Source: Nymphaea colorata
Lineage: Eukaryota; Streptophyta; Magnoliopsida; Nymphaeales; Nymphaeaceae
Length of the DNA: 60,000 nucleotides
Assembly (NCBI RefSeq): GCF_008831285.2
Contig: NC_045150.1
Location: forward strand, 8,570,001 to 8,630,000
Reading direction: 5' to 3'
Shown here in pieces: positions 1-11,600 of this stretch. Position 1 is the first letter of the stretch. Every line of letters starts with the position of its first letter. Position numbers and translations under genes: made by a program. Below the pieces are notes generated by a model. That model was not told the DNA's origin. It made no database searches and worked only from the letters and a program-made list of their open reading frames with translations.

Positions 1-74
1 GCTCTGGTCCATCTGAGCCCTAAGCGTTTGGCATACATGATTACTTGTAAATATTATACAACCCGCTATCTGAG

Positions 75-445
75 ACTTGTCCATTGTCTGGAACCTCTTT
101 GACCTTCCTTCGTTTCATGGTTTTCTGCCTATCTAATAACTTATCATGTTATAAGTTGCTTCTGTGGGAAGCATCACTTATGTTTTTTTCTCTCTGTTAT
201 GTTGATAATAATGCCTTTAGTGTTGTTGTTAATGTCGTGATAGAACTTGAGAGGATAATTTTTCTAGAATCGTTTCTACTTTCCTTTACGTCATGGTTTC
301 CTGTTCACCCAACAACTTAACAATTAACATGTTATAAGTTGCTTCTGTGAGAGTTGCCTCACCATTGCAAGCTATTTGTGTAGTTGTCTCCTTGTTATGT
401 TGATAGTAATACCTTTATTCTTGTAACTATTGTCACTGCAGAACC
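75..445. repeat. Diverged tandem duplication, about 190-bp unit
   Basis: ATGTTATAAGTTGCTTCTGTG occurs at 145 and, as the same words, at 329. GTTATGTTGATA occurs at 196 and 394. Sequence between these anchors is alignable in the same order, so this is an old two-copy tandem duplication with period 184-198 bp. No function is apparent. Confidence 0.7.
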
Positions 446-943
446 TGACCCTGTATCTGTCTTTGCAGTATTTACCATCTGTCAGTTCTTGGCATTGTTG
501 TTGATTGTAAATCAGATGTAAGCATCGTGGATGTTGGTTTTATCTGCTTTGATAGTAACATGGTATCTGCTCAACATTTGCAAGGGCTTGCAATGATCTG
601 TTATTGTATCTAATTTGCTGAGCTCATTATTACTTGGTATCGTGTCTAGACTGTATCTATAATGTGAATTTCATATTTCATGCATGACCTTGCCATACTT
701 ACAAAATGTAAAGGAATTCCTCCTCATTTATCAACTCATACTTTGTTTACTTCTCTGTATTTGGTGTGGTTATTTATCTAATTTTTGTAAATCTGAAAAA
801 ATGTTTCCTTATTATCAAACTAAGAATTAATTTTCTGGAAATATATTTTTGTACCATCAAACTCAGAAATATAGAATTGGAAATACATTTCTGAGTCATC
901 ACACACACACCAAAATTGGAATCGGAAAGAAGCGGGAAGCGCG

Positions 944-950
944 AGGGTTT
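944..950 (-). promoter_or_regulatory. Telo-box core (AAACCCT)
   Basis: AGGGTTT on the plus strand is the core of the plant telo-box. The element is known to be enriched in promoters of translation and ribosome-biogenesis genes. A TGGGCT (site II type) at 1116-1121 lies between it and the ATGs. Both motifs are short, so the functional call is inference. Confidence 0.35.
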
Positions 951-1143
951 TAGCGAACATAAGCCAGCCCCTGTCGGAGACAGAGAAGAGAAGAAAGAAG
1001 CGGCCCCTCTTACACACGCAAAGAGAGAGGAGAGGAGGGCAGACAATACAGTTCCGCTTACCCTTGAGAGAGATAGAGAGAGAGAGCTGATTCTTCTATA
1101 GCGGGTCCCTGACTCTGGGCTACTGCTTCCAATTTCCCTCAGG

Positions 1144-1275
1144 ATGGCTCGCCGTCGAACTCCGCAGGTTTTCCCCCTTTCGTTTTATTGTTCCATGTGT
1201 GGTGAAAATTCAATCTTTGCCGCTGTAGGTTCCTTTTTGGGTACTAATCCAAGGGCTTTGATATGGTGCAGATGG
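1144..1275 (+). promoter_or_regulatory. Overlapping upstream ORF or alternative first exon
   Basis: ATG at 1144 opens a 43-codon frame that ends at TGA 1273-1275, overlapping the proposed start at 1263 in another frame. Alternatively, CAG at 1165-1167 is followed by a GT at 1168, and an acceptor ...GGTGCAG ends at 1271. Splicing this 104-nt stretch would fuse MARRRTPQ in frame to the ATG-GTG at 1272. The donor (gttttc) is weak. Confidence 0.45.
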
Positions 1276-1444
1276 TGACGAGCAGCGTGGAGTCGGTCCA
1301 CATGGCGTTCTATACCGACGAGGAAGTGAGGGGCATGAGCGCGAAGGAAATTACGACGCCGATACTATTCGATAATTTGGGACGGCCGGTTCCAGGAGGG
1401 CTGTTTGATCCAGCCATGGGCCCGTGGAAGGACGATCCTGGGAA
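1263..1444 (+). CDS. NRPA1: Pol I largest subunit exon 1 (N-terminus)
   Basis: Encodes about 60 residues with [15 protein letters not shown] and then [16 protein letters not shown], the conserved N-terminal clamp entry of Pol I largest subunits. The exon ends GGG AA before a GTAAGT donor at 1445 and leaves a split codon (AA|T, Asn) completed by exon 2. ATG 1263 is the simplest start. ATG at 1272 in the same frame, or a spliced start from 1144, are alternatives. Confidence 0.88.
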
Positions 1445-2621
1445 GTAAGTTATTGTCTTATTCTTGTACTTGACATGTCACCTTGCTTAGTTAATAGAAA
1501 TTTATAACCAATTAATTTAATTGAAAAAAGAAGAAAAATGGATCGTTAACTTAATCACAACTTCCTTGTTAAGGTTGCTTTACTGTAATTTCTGACAAAC
1601 AAGTAAGTTACTAGGAATATCAACATACACGCCCACACACACACATATATACATGCATGCACACTTACAAACATACATACATGCAAAGTTGTTTAAACCC
1701 TAAAACAAATACAAATATTGAAAGTAAAAACTTCGAGAATTTCAACAAAAGTAACATATAATAGTGTTTGAACTGTATGTATACATATCATATCGTAATT
1801 GCAAATATGGTTCTCAGGTTTTTCTGGTGATGTCTCTCTTGGATGATACTGGAAAGGAAAACCTTGGGAGTTCAAAAATTTTAAAATAGACATGAAGTCT
1901 TAGTTGTTTTATATTTTATATGATCACAAATATAGTTCTCAGGTTTTTCTGGTGACGTCTCTCAATGCGTATTTAAGAAGTAGTGAAATAAAATAGGAAA
2001 TAGCCTACCCTAAAGTGTCTCATGGATGAAACATTAACTAGTAATGTTAAGAACAAGTGTCATGACACTCAAAATCACCTCTTAAACATAGGATCATAAG
2101 TAAATATCCAACCACAGCATATGTATTTCTCAAAAATGGCCCACTAATGGAGTCAGGATTTTCATCTGTGATCCCATCTTGGGTCTTATACCTTTGGTAA
2201 AAAATGCAACCCAAACATGGATAAGTATATATATGTAATACCCATCAGGTATGCCTTTGGTAAAAAATGCAACCCAAACATGGATAAATATATATATGTA
2301 ATGCCCATCAGGTATTACTGCACTTAAAAAAACAGGATGTTAATCAGTTACCGAGTGCACAATTATTTCTGCAACTATATGCTAATAAATACAGAAATTT
2401 CAGGATCTATGAATTTAGATATACATATTTATATCTCAGCTTAGACACTTGACAAGCACCTGTCCGTCTAACCTTATATTGAGGAACAACTGAAAATGTA
2501 AGATATACATAAAATACATAAATGTTACTTAAATATAGGTGTAAATTAATTTCAACATACACTGCACATATGAGTAGTTAAATATATTTAGTTATTGAAC
2601 AATTGAGTATAATGGTGTGAG

Positions 2622-2670
<49 letters not shown>

Positions 2671-5600
2671 GAATTTTCTGCACAGGTAAATATACAAAAG
2701 TGTATTCCAATTGAACAGAGAAAAACAGAAAAAGGACAATGAAATAGGGAAAAAATGACCCAAGAAAAAAAGAAGAATGGTAAAGTAAGTGGGATAGAAA
2801 AAGTGAGATAAGAGATGTGTTGTAGCCTAGTGGGAGGAAAAAGAAAAAAGAAAGAAACAAGAAAAGTGACAAAATACAAGGTAAAGGAAAAGAAAAAAGT
2901 GGATGATGAAGAAAAAGGGGAATGTGGAAATCAAAAGATGAAGAAAAAGCAGAAGGAAAACAGGAAATTGAATACAATGAAGAAGGAAAAAACGAAATAA
3001 GGGAAGAGGAAAAGAGGAAAATAAACTTAGAAGCATAGTCACAAATAACGTTTTGGAGTTTTAAACGGTGAGGTTTTTCTCGGGTATAGTATGGCGAGCT
3101 TGAAAAAAGTGAGAAAAAACGGAAACAATACGGTAAATTTTTAAAAATTTAAAAAAATCAAAATAAAGGGCAAATAAAATAAGTGAGAAACTAATAACAC
3201 AAAAAAAACAGATTGCAACAAATGAAAAATAGAAATGAAAAAAAAAACAGTATGACATTAAAAAAAACATGAAAAGGTTAAAAAACTCGAAAAAAACACT
3301 TTTTTTAAAGTTTTAAACAGCACTTTTATTTATTTTTGTAAAAAAAAAATGCGTTTTTTGTGACATTGCTTAGAAGACAATCATGACAAACAAAATAGGA
3401 AAGGGATGTCATGGCTGGTTCTGGAGCCCCTCAGAAATCCGTAAAAGTATCCATCATAGACGAACACAAGTTGGATGTAGTGAGGAGTGCCCCAGTGGGT
3501 TGGCTCCTCCTCCTTTAACTGTATTTATTTTTCAGAGAAATTTAAATTAGTCAAATAGGGACTTTCACCTTATCCAAAAAGTCCTTAATTGGCCATCACA
3601 GGAGCTGAATGCCTCAGAGTGCATTTTGAGGCATTACACGCCTTGAGGTGCTTGTGGCATGTGCCTCCTGTCGTTAGTGCATCAGACCTGTGATTCAAGG
3701 TATTTCTTATTGTGCCTTGACTTGATGCATGTTTTTTTGTTCCTCCAAGTGCAGAATTAACAATTATGGAGAAAAAAAAAATCCTGCCTCAGCTCCTGCC
3801 CCCACCAAAAAAAAAAAAAAGAAGGGAAAGGGAAAAATAAGAATGAAGAAGATTAAAAAAGGATTAGCTTGTCCAAGAAAAAACCACCTTGGCTTTTGGG
3901 GTCCTAGGTGAGAGTAGACACCCTAGGCAATAGTTTGGTGCTTTTAGATGGTAGGTCTCCTAGAAGCCTTTGGCCTAAAAACTCAACCAAGCTTTGGGTG
4001 TGTGCCTTTGACAACATTAACTTGTGCTGAAAATAATTGAACTTCTAGTTATTTGATGGTCATCAGTACCTACCCCATACCTGGTCATTACAATTAGGTG
4101 GACTTGCACAGAATGTGTTGTAATTATCAAAATCTTAGCTATTTAAAAATCATCACCAATCATCCCTCAAATGGTCTATGCTGTTAGAGAAATGCACTGA
4201 GTATATGTTAAATGCATCTGAATTGGTGTTGAAATTCTCAACATTCTAGTTATTTGATTGTCACCACTGCCCATCCCGTGCCTGATCATTATAGTGGGTG
4301 AATTTTCAGAATTTCTTTTGAAATTATCAAAATCTTAGTTATTTCACGATCCCTCAAATAGTCTATGCAGTTAAAGAAATAAATTGAGTATAGGTTGAAC
4401 TTGTCGAAATTTTAGTCATTTGAAGGGCATTGTCCTGGTGTGTTCAGTAATTGGCATGTACATATTTAGCGTGGTGCATTCCTGGGATGTTCTTAAGGAA
4501 TTTTCTTGTACAGAAATGTATGAATTCACAAAAACATAACGCCTGAACATAACAATGGTGAAAAGACTTTGTGAAATCTGTATGGGGAAGTGCCAAATGA
4601 GGGGAAAAGAAAGAAAAAAGAAATCTGTACCAAGTGCTTTTGGCAATATAAATTTCATTGGGCAAAGACTTTGCCTTGTTGATTTGTCTTTTGTCTATTT
4701 ATGACAAGAAGATTATTTCTTAGTGGGTGTACAAATTGAACATCTCTGTCTCTTGTTTGTGGTGTAAAATATATATGCATGGGCAACTCAGCATCGTGCT
4801 GACTCATGCATATGAAAATCAGTTTGTAGGACCACATGCACTGCTTCAATCAATTTATTTAATCTCAGATCACAAGCAATTCTTCTTCTTCTTTTTCTTC
4901 TACACGTTAGTATTAGTGCTGTTCTCATGACAGCTTTTGTGCTAATGAAACCAAAAATAATGTTCATACTTCATGTATTCAAATTGCAAAATATAATAGT
5001 ATGAATTATAATTGTGACTTTAAGTGCACGAATGACTCACATGTATGAAACCACACAAATATAAACATCTATACTTCACTACCAAATTGCATGCCCCCAA
5101 AAATAAAAAAAATGAGAAAGGCTGCACAAAAACCAGAAAGAAAAGAAAAAAAATTGTTTTAGTGGAGGAACAAAAAAGAAAAAAGAAGAAGCAAAATTTA
5201 AGATAAAAAAAGCCTCTATATTGAGCACCTAAGCATCCTAGGCGAAAGCTTAGGTGTTTTCAAGCAGTAGGTTGCCTAGTAAAAGCTAGATATTTGACCA
5301 GCCAAGTTTAGGGGCTTAGGCAAGCCTTGGCAAGCTTTTGACAGCATAATACATGCTACCCACTCTTCATGCCTAGATAGTTATTTGAAGTCTGTTTAGG
5401 CTTACATGCTTAGATATTACTGTATCAGAAAATTCATGCTGACACACATATTCTTTAGTGCAGTTGTAAAACATGTGGCGAGCCTCCTCTTCATTGTCCG
5501 GGTCATTGTGGCCATATCAACCTTGTTTTGCCAGTTTACAACCCTCTGCTGTTTAAGACTCTTCAAAAGCTTTTGAAGCTGACTTGCTTCTATTGCAATC

Positions 5601-8600
5601 ATTTGATGATCAGCAAAGAAAGGGTAATTTTTAGTGTCTGTTACAAATCACAAATTATTAATTGCATGAATAGTTAACTAGTTGAACTGGTTTACCTTGC
5701 CAATATCTCTTCTGAGCGTGGAACTGTAGGTTTATTTTTAGTCAATATTATTTATGTTTTGTCAAAGTTCTTTTCTGTTTTTTAATACAAAAAATTTTGA
5801 TTTTATGGTAAATTATGTCATTGTTACAACCGGGCGTTCTTTTGACCCGACTGCTATGTCACACCGGTACGCCACACAGACCCGTGTACCCATACCGGTA
5901 CGGCAAAACGGGTGTGCGGGTACGTTGTGGTACATTTGGATATGGTTGTGGGTCGGAACCAGATCCAACCCACGATAAAATTTAAAAAAGAAACCCGCGA
6001 CGCCGACGCTCGTCTTTTCCCTCTCCATTTCTTTGCTCTTCCGGTGGGTTCTGATTCCTTTATTTTCTTTTGATTTTTAGGGTTCTGATATGCTTCATTG
6101 AGGCGGGATTGTTCTTCTTTCTTGTTAACCAAAATTGATGGCATATTCCGGCGGAATTTCCTGCTCCCTATTTATCTATTTTGAGTTTTGCCATCTCTTT
6201 CAAAAACCTGTTCACAACTGGTTTGCCACCTGCTCCCTGTTCATGCCGTGTTCTGTTGGTTTTTTCTCTTCTGTGAAAACTGTAACTTGCAATGCTTGAA
6301 ATGGACTAAATGAGATTGTTCATGCCGTGTTCTGTGAAAATTGTAAGTCTGTAATTTGCAATGCCGTGTTCTGAGATTTCCTGCTCCCTGTTCATGCCAT
6401 CTCAAATTTCCCCTGTGCTTTTGTTTAGGCTTCATTTCCCTATGCTTCAGACATGTTTCCTTATCTGTCTCTTCCATTTGCATCATATGCAAAACGCAAG
6501 TGGTTTTGCATATCTGTCCTTGTCGAGTTTTCAGACATGTTCGTTAATTTGATTATAACTTATAAGTTATGCACTATGCCGCTTACGATTGTTGTTAACT
6601 TATGAGATTATCTATGAGACTATATAAAAGGAACATTGTGATGGTATCATTTGTTTTTTCAATTTTTTCATTTTTTTTGAATTAATTATTAGCACCCATA
6701 CCCCCGTACCCTTACCAGCACCCGTACCTATGTGACATAGCCCGACGGGTACACGGTGTTCTCAAAGTTTCTAAGCGGGGCTTGGCTGACAGGCTGTGCC
6801 TAGCCCCAAGGTGTGCCTGGCTGCAACTAGGCACACTTAGGCGACCATTTAATTAATTATGACTGTATGTGTTACTGTCAAATATTATATACTTTATAGT
6901 ATATAATATATCAGATTGTCATAAGTAACTTAATATATATGTAGAAAAGTGTGGAAAACAACTATTGTATATATGGTTCTTAATGATTAAGTTATATAAA
7001 TATGACTAATAGTGATAGTGTTCATCATATAACAACAATCCATTGCAGACAATATTATATGATTTATTTTATACTTGTATATTGAAAACAAAATGTAAAT
7101 TTTATAATAGCGAGGATTCAAGAAAATGAAAATCAATACAGTAAGTTTTGGGATTCAAATGTTCACACTTGAGTAGCTATTTCCACGTTGAAGGAGGAGT
7201 GGACAACTATCACTTCGGCTTCCACAACTTAAAAATGTGCACCACACCAGTCTCCAGTACTATTTAGTCCTTATGAAAGAGTCTTTAAGAGCCCTGCTGA
7301 GTCACTGAGTGTCTTTTGTCTTCTATGGACTAGGGGCACGCGTGTCTGGTCGCTCCTAAGCATGACTATTCGTGAGCTGAGGCACACCAACACCTTGCAT
7401 TGTCTAACTGCTGGGCTTAGGCGATCCAAGTGGAGTAACACCTAGGCGCCTCAACAATATAGCTGATATCACTAGGTCAATTTACTAGTTTATGGATGTG
7501 CTGCTGTATTTCCCATCCATATATATGATAATTGTTAGAATATATTGTAATGGGGAACCGAGTCCATATCTGGACCCGGTCCTATGGGGCACGGGTACCG
7601 AGGCTGGCTCGGTACCCTAGGCAGCACTCTTTCTCTTCCTCCTATATATTCTTCACTTACGTGTAATTGTTGAGTTAAGTGAATATTACTTTCTCTCTCC
7701 TAGGGTTGCGGTTTGCCCCTAGGTCAGAGCTTTCCCGTGGTTTTTCACCTCTTTCTGAGGTTTTCCACGTATATTGTGTGTTCTTTCTCTGCTCTCTCCT
7801 TGTGGTTCGTGTTTCTACATGGTATCAGAATGGCGTGGCTGAAAGAAAAAACCGTCATTTGTTAACTGTTACCCGAGCCATTATGTTTCAACGTCATGTC
7901 CCTAAGAGGTACTGGGGGGACGCACTCCTCGCTAGTGCTCACCTTATTAACTGTATGCCTACTCGTGTGTTGAATGGTCATTCCCCTTATTCTGTGTTGT
8001 GGCCTACTTAGAATCCTTGGCCTTTGAACCCTCGGGTGTTTGGGTGTGTTTGTTTTGTCCATGATCATAGTCCCACTCTAAAGAAACTTGATCCTCGGTC
8101 CATCAAAGCAGTCTTTTTGGGGTATTCCTCCACCCAGAAGGGATACAAGTGTGTTGACCCTAGCACTTCCAGAGTATATGTCTCCAGGGATGTTACCTTT
8201 CATGAACATGAGGCATACTTTCCTGCGAATCCTCTTCAGGGGGAGTGCCTAGGTGACAGAAGGGAAGAGTATTCTTCGCATCAGTTGATTCAGTTCATGG
8301 ATTTCTTGGATTATACGGTTAGTTCTCCAAGTGTGGAAGACGCTGTCAGTGAGGACAGAGACAGTCAGATGGAGGGGGGCCCTGTGGAAGAACAGTCCCG
8401 TGATCACTTATTTGGTCAGGTTTACAACAGGAAGAAGAAGGATGTGATGGAGGACGTTGATGTTACCAATCCCAATCTTCCCAATCTTGTGAGCTCCCCG
8501 GATGATCCAAGTCCAATGAATGAAGAACTTCCCATAGCCCTGCGCAAGGGCACCAGGTCATGTACTTCTCATCCTATTCAGAGATTTATTTCGTATGCAA

Positions 8601-11600
8601 AACTCAGTAAAGACTACAAGCGCTTTGTTACTTCTTTATCTATAGCTGTTATTCCCAGGTCAGTGGAAGATGCCAGGGAGGATCCTAAATGGCTACAGGC
8701 CATGACAGAGGAGATGGACGCCCTGGAAAAGAACAATACGTGGGAGGTTGTTGATATCCCCAAGGGAATTCACTTAGTTCGTTCCAAGTGGGTGTTTAAT
8801 GTGAAGTACAAACCTGATGGCACTGTAGAACGCTATAAAGCTCGTCTCGTTGCAAAGGGGTTTAGCCAGAAATATGAGATTGACTATCTTGAGACGTTCG
8901 CTCCCGTTGCTAAACTGAAGACAGTAAGGGTCATCTTGGCTCTGGCAGTGCAAAAGAAGTGGAGCATGGACCAACTTGATGTCAAGAACGCCTTCTTGAA
9001 TGGTCACCTTGAGGAAGAAGTCTATATGAGCATGCCGCCTGGATATGCTCAGAACGGGAAGTGTTGCTATCTCAAGAAAGCTTTGTATGGTCTCAAGCAG
9101 TCCCCTAGAGCTTGGTTTGAAAGACTAAGGGTTGTAATGAAGACTAATGGATATAAACAGGGAAATGGTGATCACACCCTCTTCATCAAGTAGAGAAATG
9201 GTCTGGTGAGCCTTCTACTTGTATATGTTGATGATATGATTGTCACAGGTGATGACGAAGAAGAAAAAAAGAAGATGAACGAAACGTTAGCTGCGGAATT
9301 CGATCTCAAAGATCTGGGTAAACTAAGGTATTTTTTGGGGATTGAAATCGCGCGATCTGAGACTGGACTTGTTATGAGCCAAAGAAAATACACTTTGGAT
9401 CTTCTAAAAGAGACAGGTAAACTGGGATGCAGGCCCTTTCTTACTCCAATGGAGTCTGGCACAAGGATAAGTATCAAGTCTGGGACTATCTTGGATGAGG
9501 AAGGAAAAGGGAGGTATCAGCGGCTTGTTGGTAAACTTATTTATCTCACTCTTACTCGCCCTGATATTACGTATGCTGTGGGTGTGTTAAGTCAGTTTAT
9601 ACATGCCCCTACTGATTGTCATTGGAAAAGTGCTGAAAGAGTATTGGGATACTTAAAGAATGACCCAGGGAAAGGATTGCTCTACACTCGACAAGATCAA
9701 CTCAGCATTGAAGGATACTTTGACGCCGACTGGGCGGGATGCACAGATACTAGAAGGTCTACCACAGGATACTGCATCTTTCTTGGAGGTAACCTTGTGG
9801 TATGGAGAAGTAAAAGACAAGAAGCTTATTCTAGGTCCAGTGCTGAGGCTGAATACAGTGCAGTTGCTATGGGGGTTACAGAGATGTTATGGCTCAAAAT
9901 TCTTTTAGCAGATATTGGGGTTAAAATGGAAGAGAAGATGATGATGTATTGTGACAACAAGTCTGCTATTAACTTGGCAAACAATCCGGTCATGCACGAC
10001 ATAACCAAACATGTGGAGATCGATCGCCACTTCATACGGGAACGCATAGATTCAAAGGAGTTGATTCTGCCCTATATGAAGTCTGAAGATCAAGTTGCTG
10101 ATGTCTTAACTAAGTTTTTATGTACATCTCAATTTGAGAAAAATGTTAGCAAGCTTGGCATGTTTGACATGTATGCCAAGCTTGAGGGGGAGTGTTAGAA
10201 TATATTGTAATGGGGAACCGGGTCCATATTTGGACCCTGTCCTATGGGGCACGGGTACCGAGGCTGGCTCGGTACCCTAGGCGGCACTCTTTTTCTCCCT
10301 CTTATATATTCTTCACTTACGTGTAATTGTTTAGTTAAGTGAATATTACTTTCTCTCTCCTAGGGTTGCGGTTTGCCCCTAGGTCAGAGCTTCCCCGTGG
10401 TTTTTCACCTCTTTCTGAGGTTTTCCACGTATATTGTGTGTTCTTTCTCTGCTCTCTCCTTGTGGTTCGTATTTCTACAATAATAAATATGATGTAATGG
10501 CTACCATTTCAACCCCCGGACCTTTTGTACGTCTTGTTGGGCTCTAAATGGCCATTTTAACCCTGATTGTTGACGAAATTCAAACTGGAGCCTCCTAAGA
10601 CTTAAATGAACTGACATAGGCCTTTAAGTATTCAAATCTGGATAAATGCAGGCAAATCACGATAAAAAAAATTATTTCATGCATTATCATTCTTCATGGT
10701 GCTTATTTTCTTGATTTCAGATGTGACTTTGTTGTGCCCTATCATTTCAATTGCAACCTCCCATGAGATGGGCAGACAGTCTTGGTAAGTGGCTTCTTAT
10801 TTCTTTTGATGTTGTCTTATAATCTTTGTTTGTCCACTTTTATAGGTTAGGGTACTCGTCACTAAATTGCAGCTCATAATGAAAGGAGATGTCGTTGATG
10901 CAAGGAATCTAGATTCTATGCTGCTTGGAGTTTCAAATCCAAGTGAAAAAGATGAAGACCTTGTTAGTGACTGCTCAAAGGGGAGGCCCGGGGAATCTCT
11001 CTTCATGGAGCAGCATATTTGGACCTCTCTGCAACATTCTGAAGCAAAATCAATTTTTAAGGCTATAATGTCAGAGTCAAGTGCAAAAAAATGTGGTAAC
11101 TGTGGTGCAAAGAATCCAAAGGTTGTCAGTCCAGGCTTTGGCTTGTTGTACAAGGTACTTGGCAGGCATTTGGACACATGCTGGGCTGTTTCCTCATGTT
11201 TAGTGCTTTATTCATTGCTATTGTCTGATTATATTTTCAGTTGATAGTGCATGAGTTTGTGGTTGCTGCTGTCTGCATGCTTGCTTGTTCATTCTGGGGG
11301 CATTTGTGTGCTTTGTTTGGATTATTTGTTCTGTTTTTGTTCAAGATCCTACTGAACACGATAGGTTTTGAGGATGTTGTCTCAACGGCCGAACACAACC
11401 TTATAAAAAGAGAACCATTTGATGCAAATATTGTTGTGGAGGCTACTTAATGATTTTGATTTGTTTCAATAGGTTGTGGATTGGTAGCTCATGCATTTAT
11501 GCCCAAAAAATAAACATTACTCCAATGGTTCTTGGAATCAGCAAAGATTTTGGTGAAATTGGCTTCTCCAATGCCTAGAATGTCATAAGGCATACTCTAG

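Larger units (their letters stand above)
1..1143. other. Upstream region of the Pol I subunit gene
   Basis: No coding gene is supported here. Positions about 75-445 hold two diverged copies of a 184-198-bp unit (see the repeat entry). From about 900 to 1090 the sequence turns purine-rich and less AT-rich, as expected of a plant core promoter or 5' leader. The transcription start cannot be read directly. Confidence 0.5.
1445..5463 (+). other. Intron 1 (4.0 kb)
   Basis: No gene is seen. It holds short CA/TA microsatellites near 1630-1690, a direct repeat of a TTCTCAGGTTTTTCTGGTGA segment near 1810 and 1930, a 63-bp tandem repeat at 2191-2316, an AT run at 2625-2664, a long purine-rich AT-poor-in-T tract at about 2700-3370, GCCTAGG-like remnants at 3900-4015 and 5231-5350, and a 201-bp tandem duplication at 4030-4425. 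Confidence 0.75.
7533..10479 (+). mobile_element. Copia LTR retrotransposon, internally deleted
   Basis: Two 287-bp LTRs (7533-7819 and 10193-10479) begin TGTTAGAATA and end TTTCTACA and differ at about 10 positions by eye. The 5-bp target duplication ATAAT is perfect (7528-7532 and 10480-10484). A primer site TGGTATCAG (initiator tRNA-Met type) follows the 5' LTR and a GAGGGGGAG purine tract precedes the 3' LTR. Gag, protease and the front of integrase are missing, so the element is non-autonomous. Same strand as the host gene, in intron 2. Confidence 0.95.

Noticed and set aside
84-320. 78-codon open frame in the upstream region
   Set aside because: Composition is Leu/Phe/Ser-rich and it lies across the diverged tandem repeat. 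No family resemblance or gene context.
2588-2977. 129-codon minus-strand frame ending in (IY)n
   Set aside because: Low-complexity translation of an AT microsatellite and a purine tract; not a gene.
5417-5602. Minus-strand open frame of 61 codons
   Set aside because: It is the antisense shadow of exon 2, whose plus-strand reading gives the Pol I zinc region with exact splice phases.
10721-10784. Segment reading [14 protein letters not shown] considered as the missing clamp zinc exon
   Set aside because: The true exon (CPGHCGHI...) was found at 5464-5623 with perfect phase, and this segment would introduce a stop. Kept only as a possible poison exon.
11241-11450. 69-codon frame after exon 3
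   Set aside because: Reads through intron 3. The exon 3 donor and exon 4 acceptor already match in phase and the peptide has no Pol I similarity.
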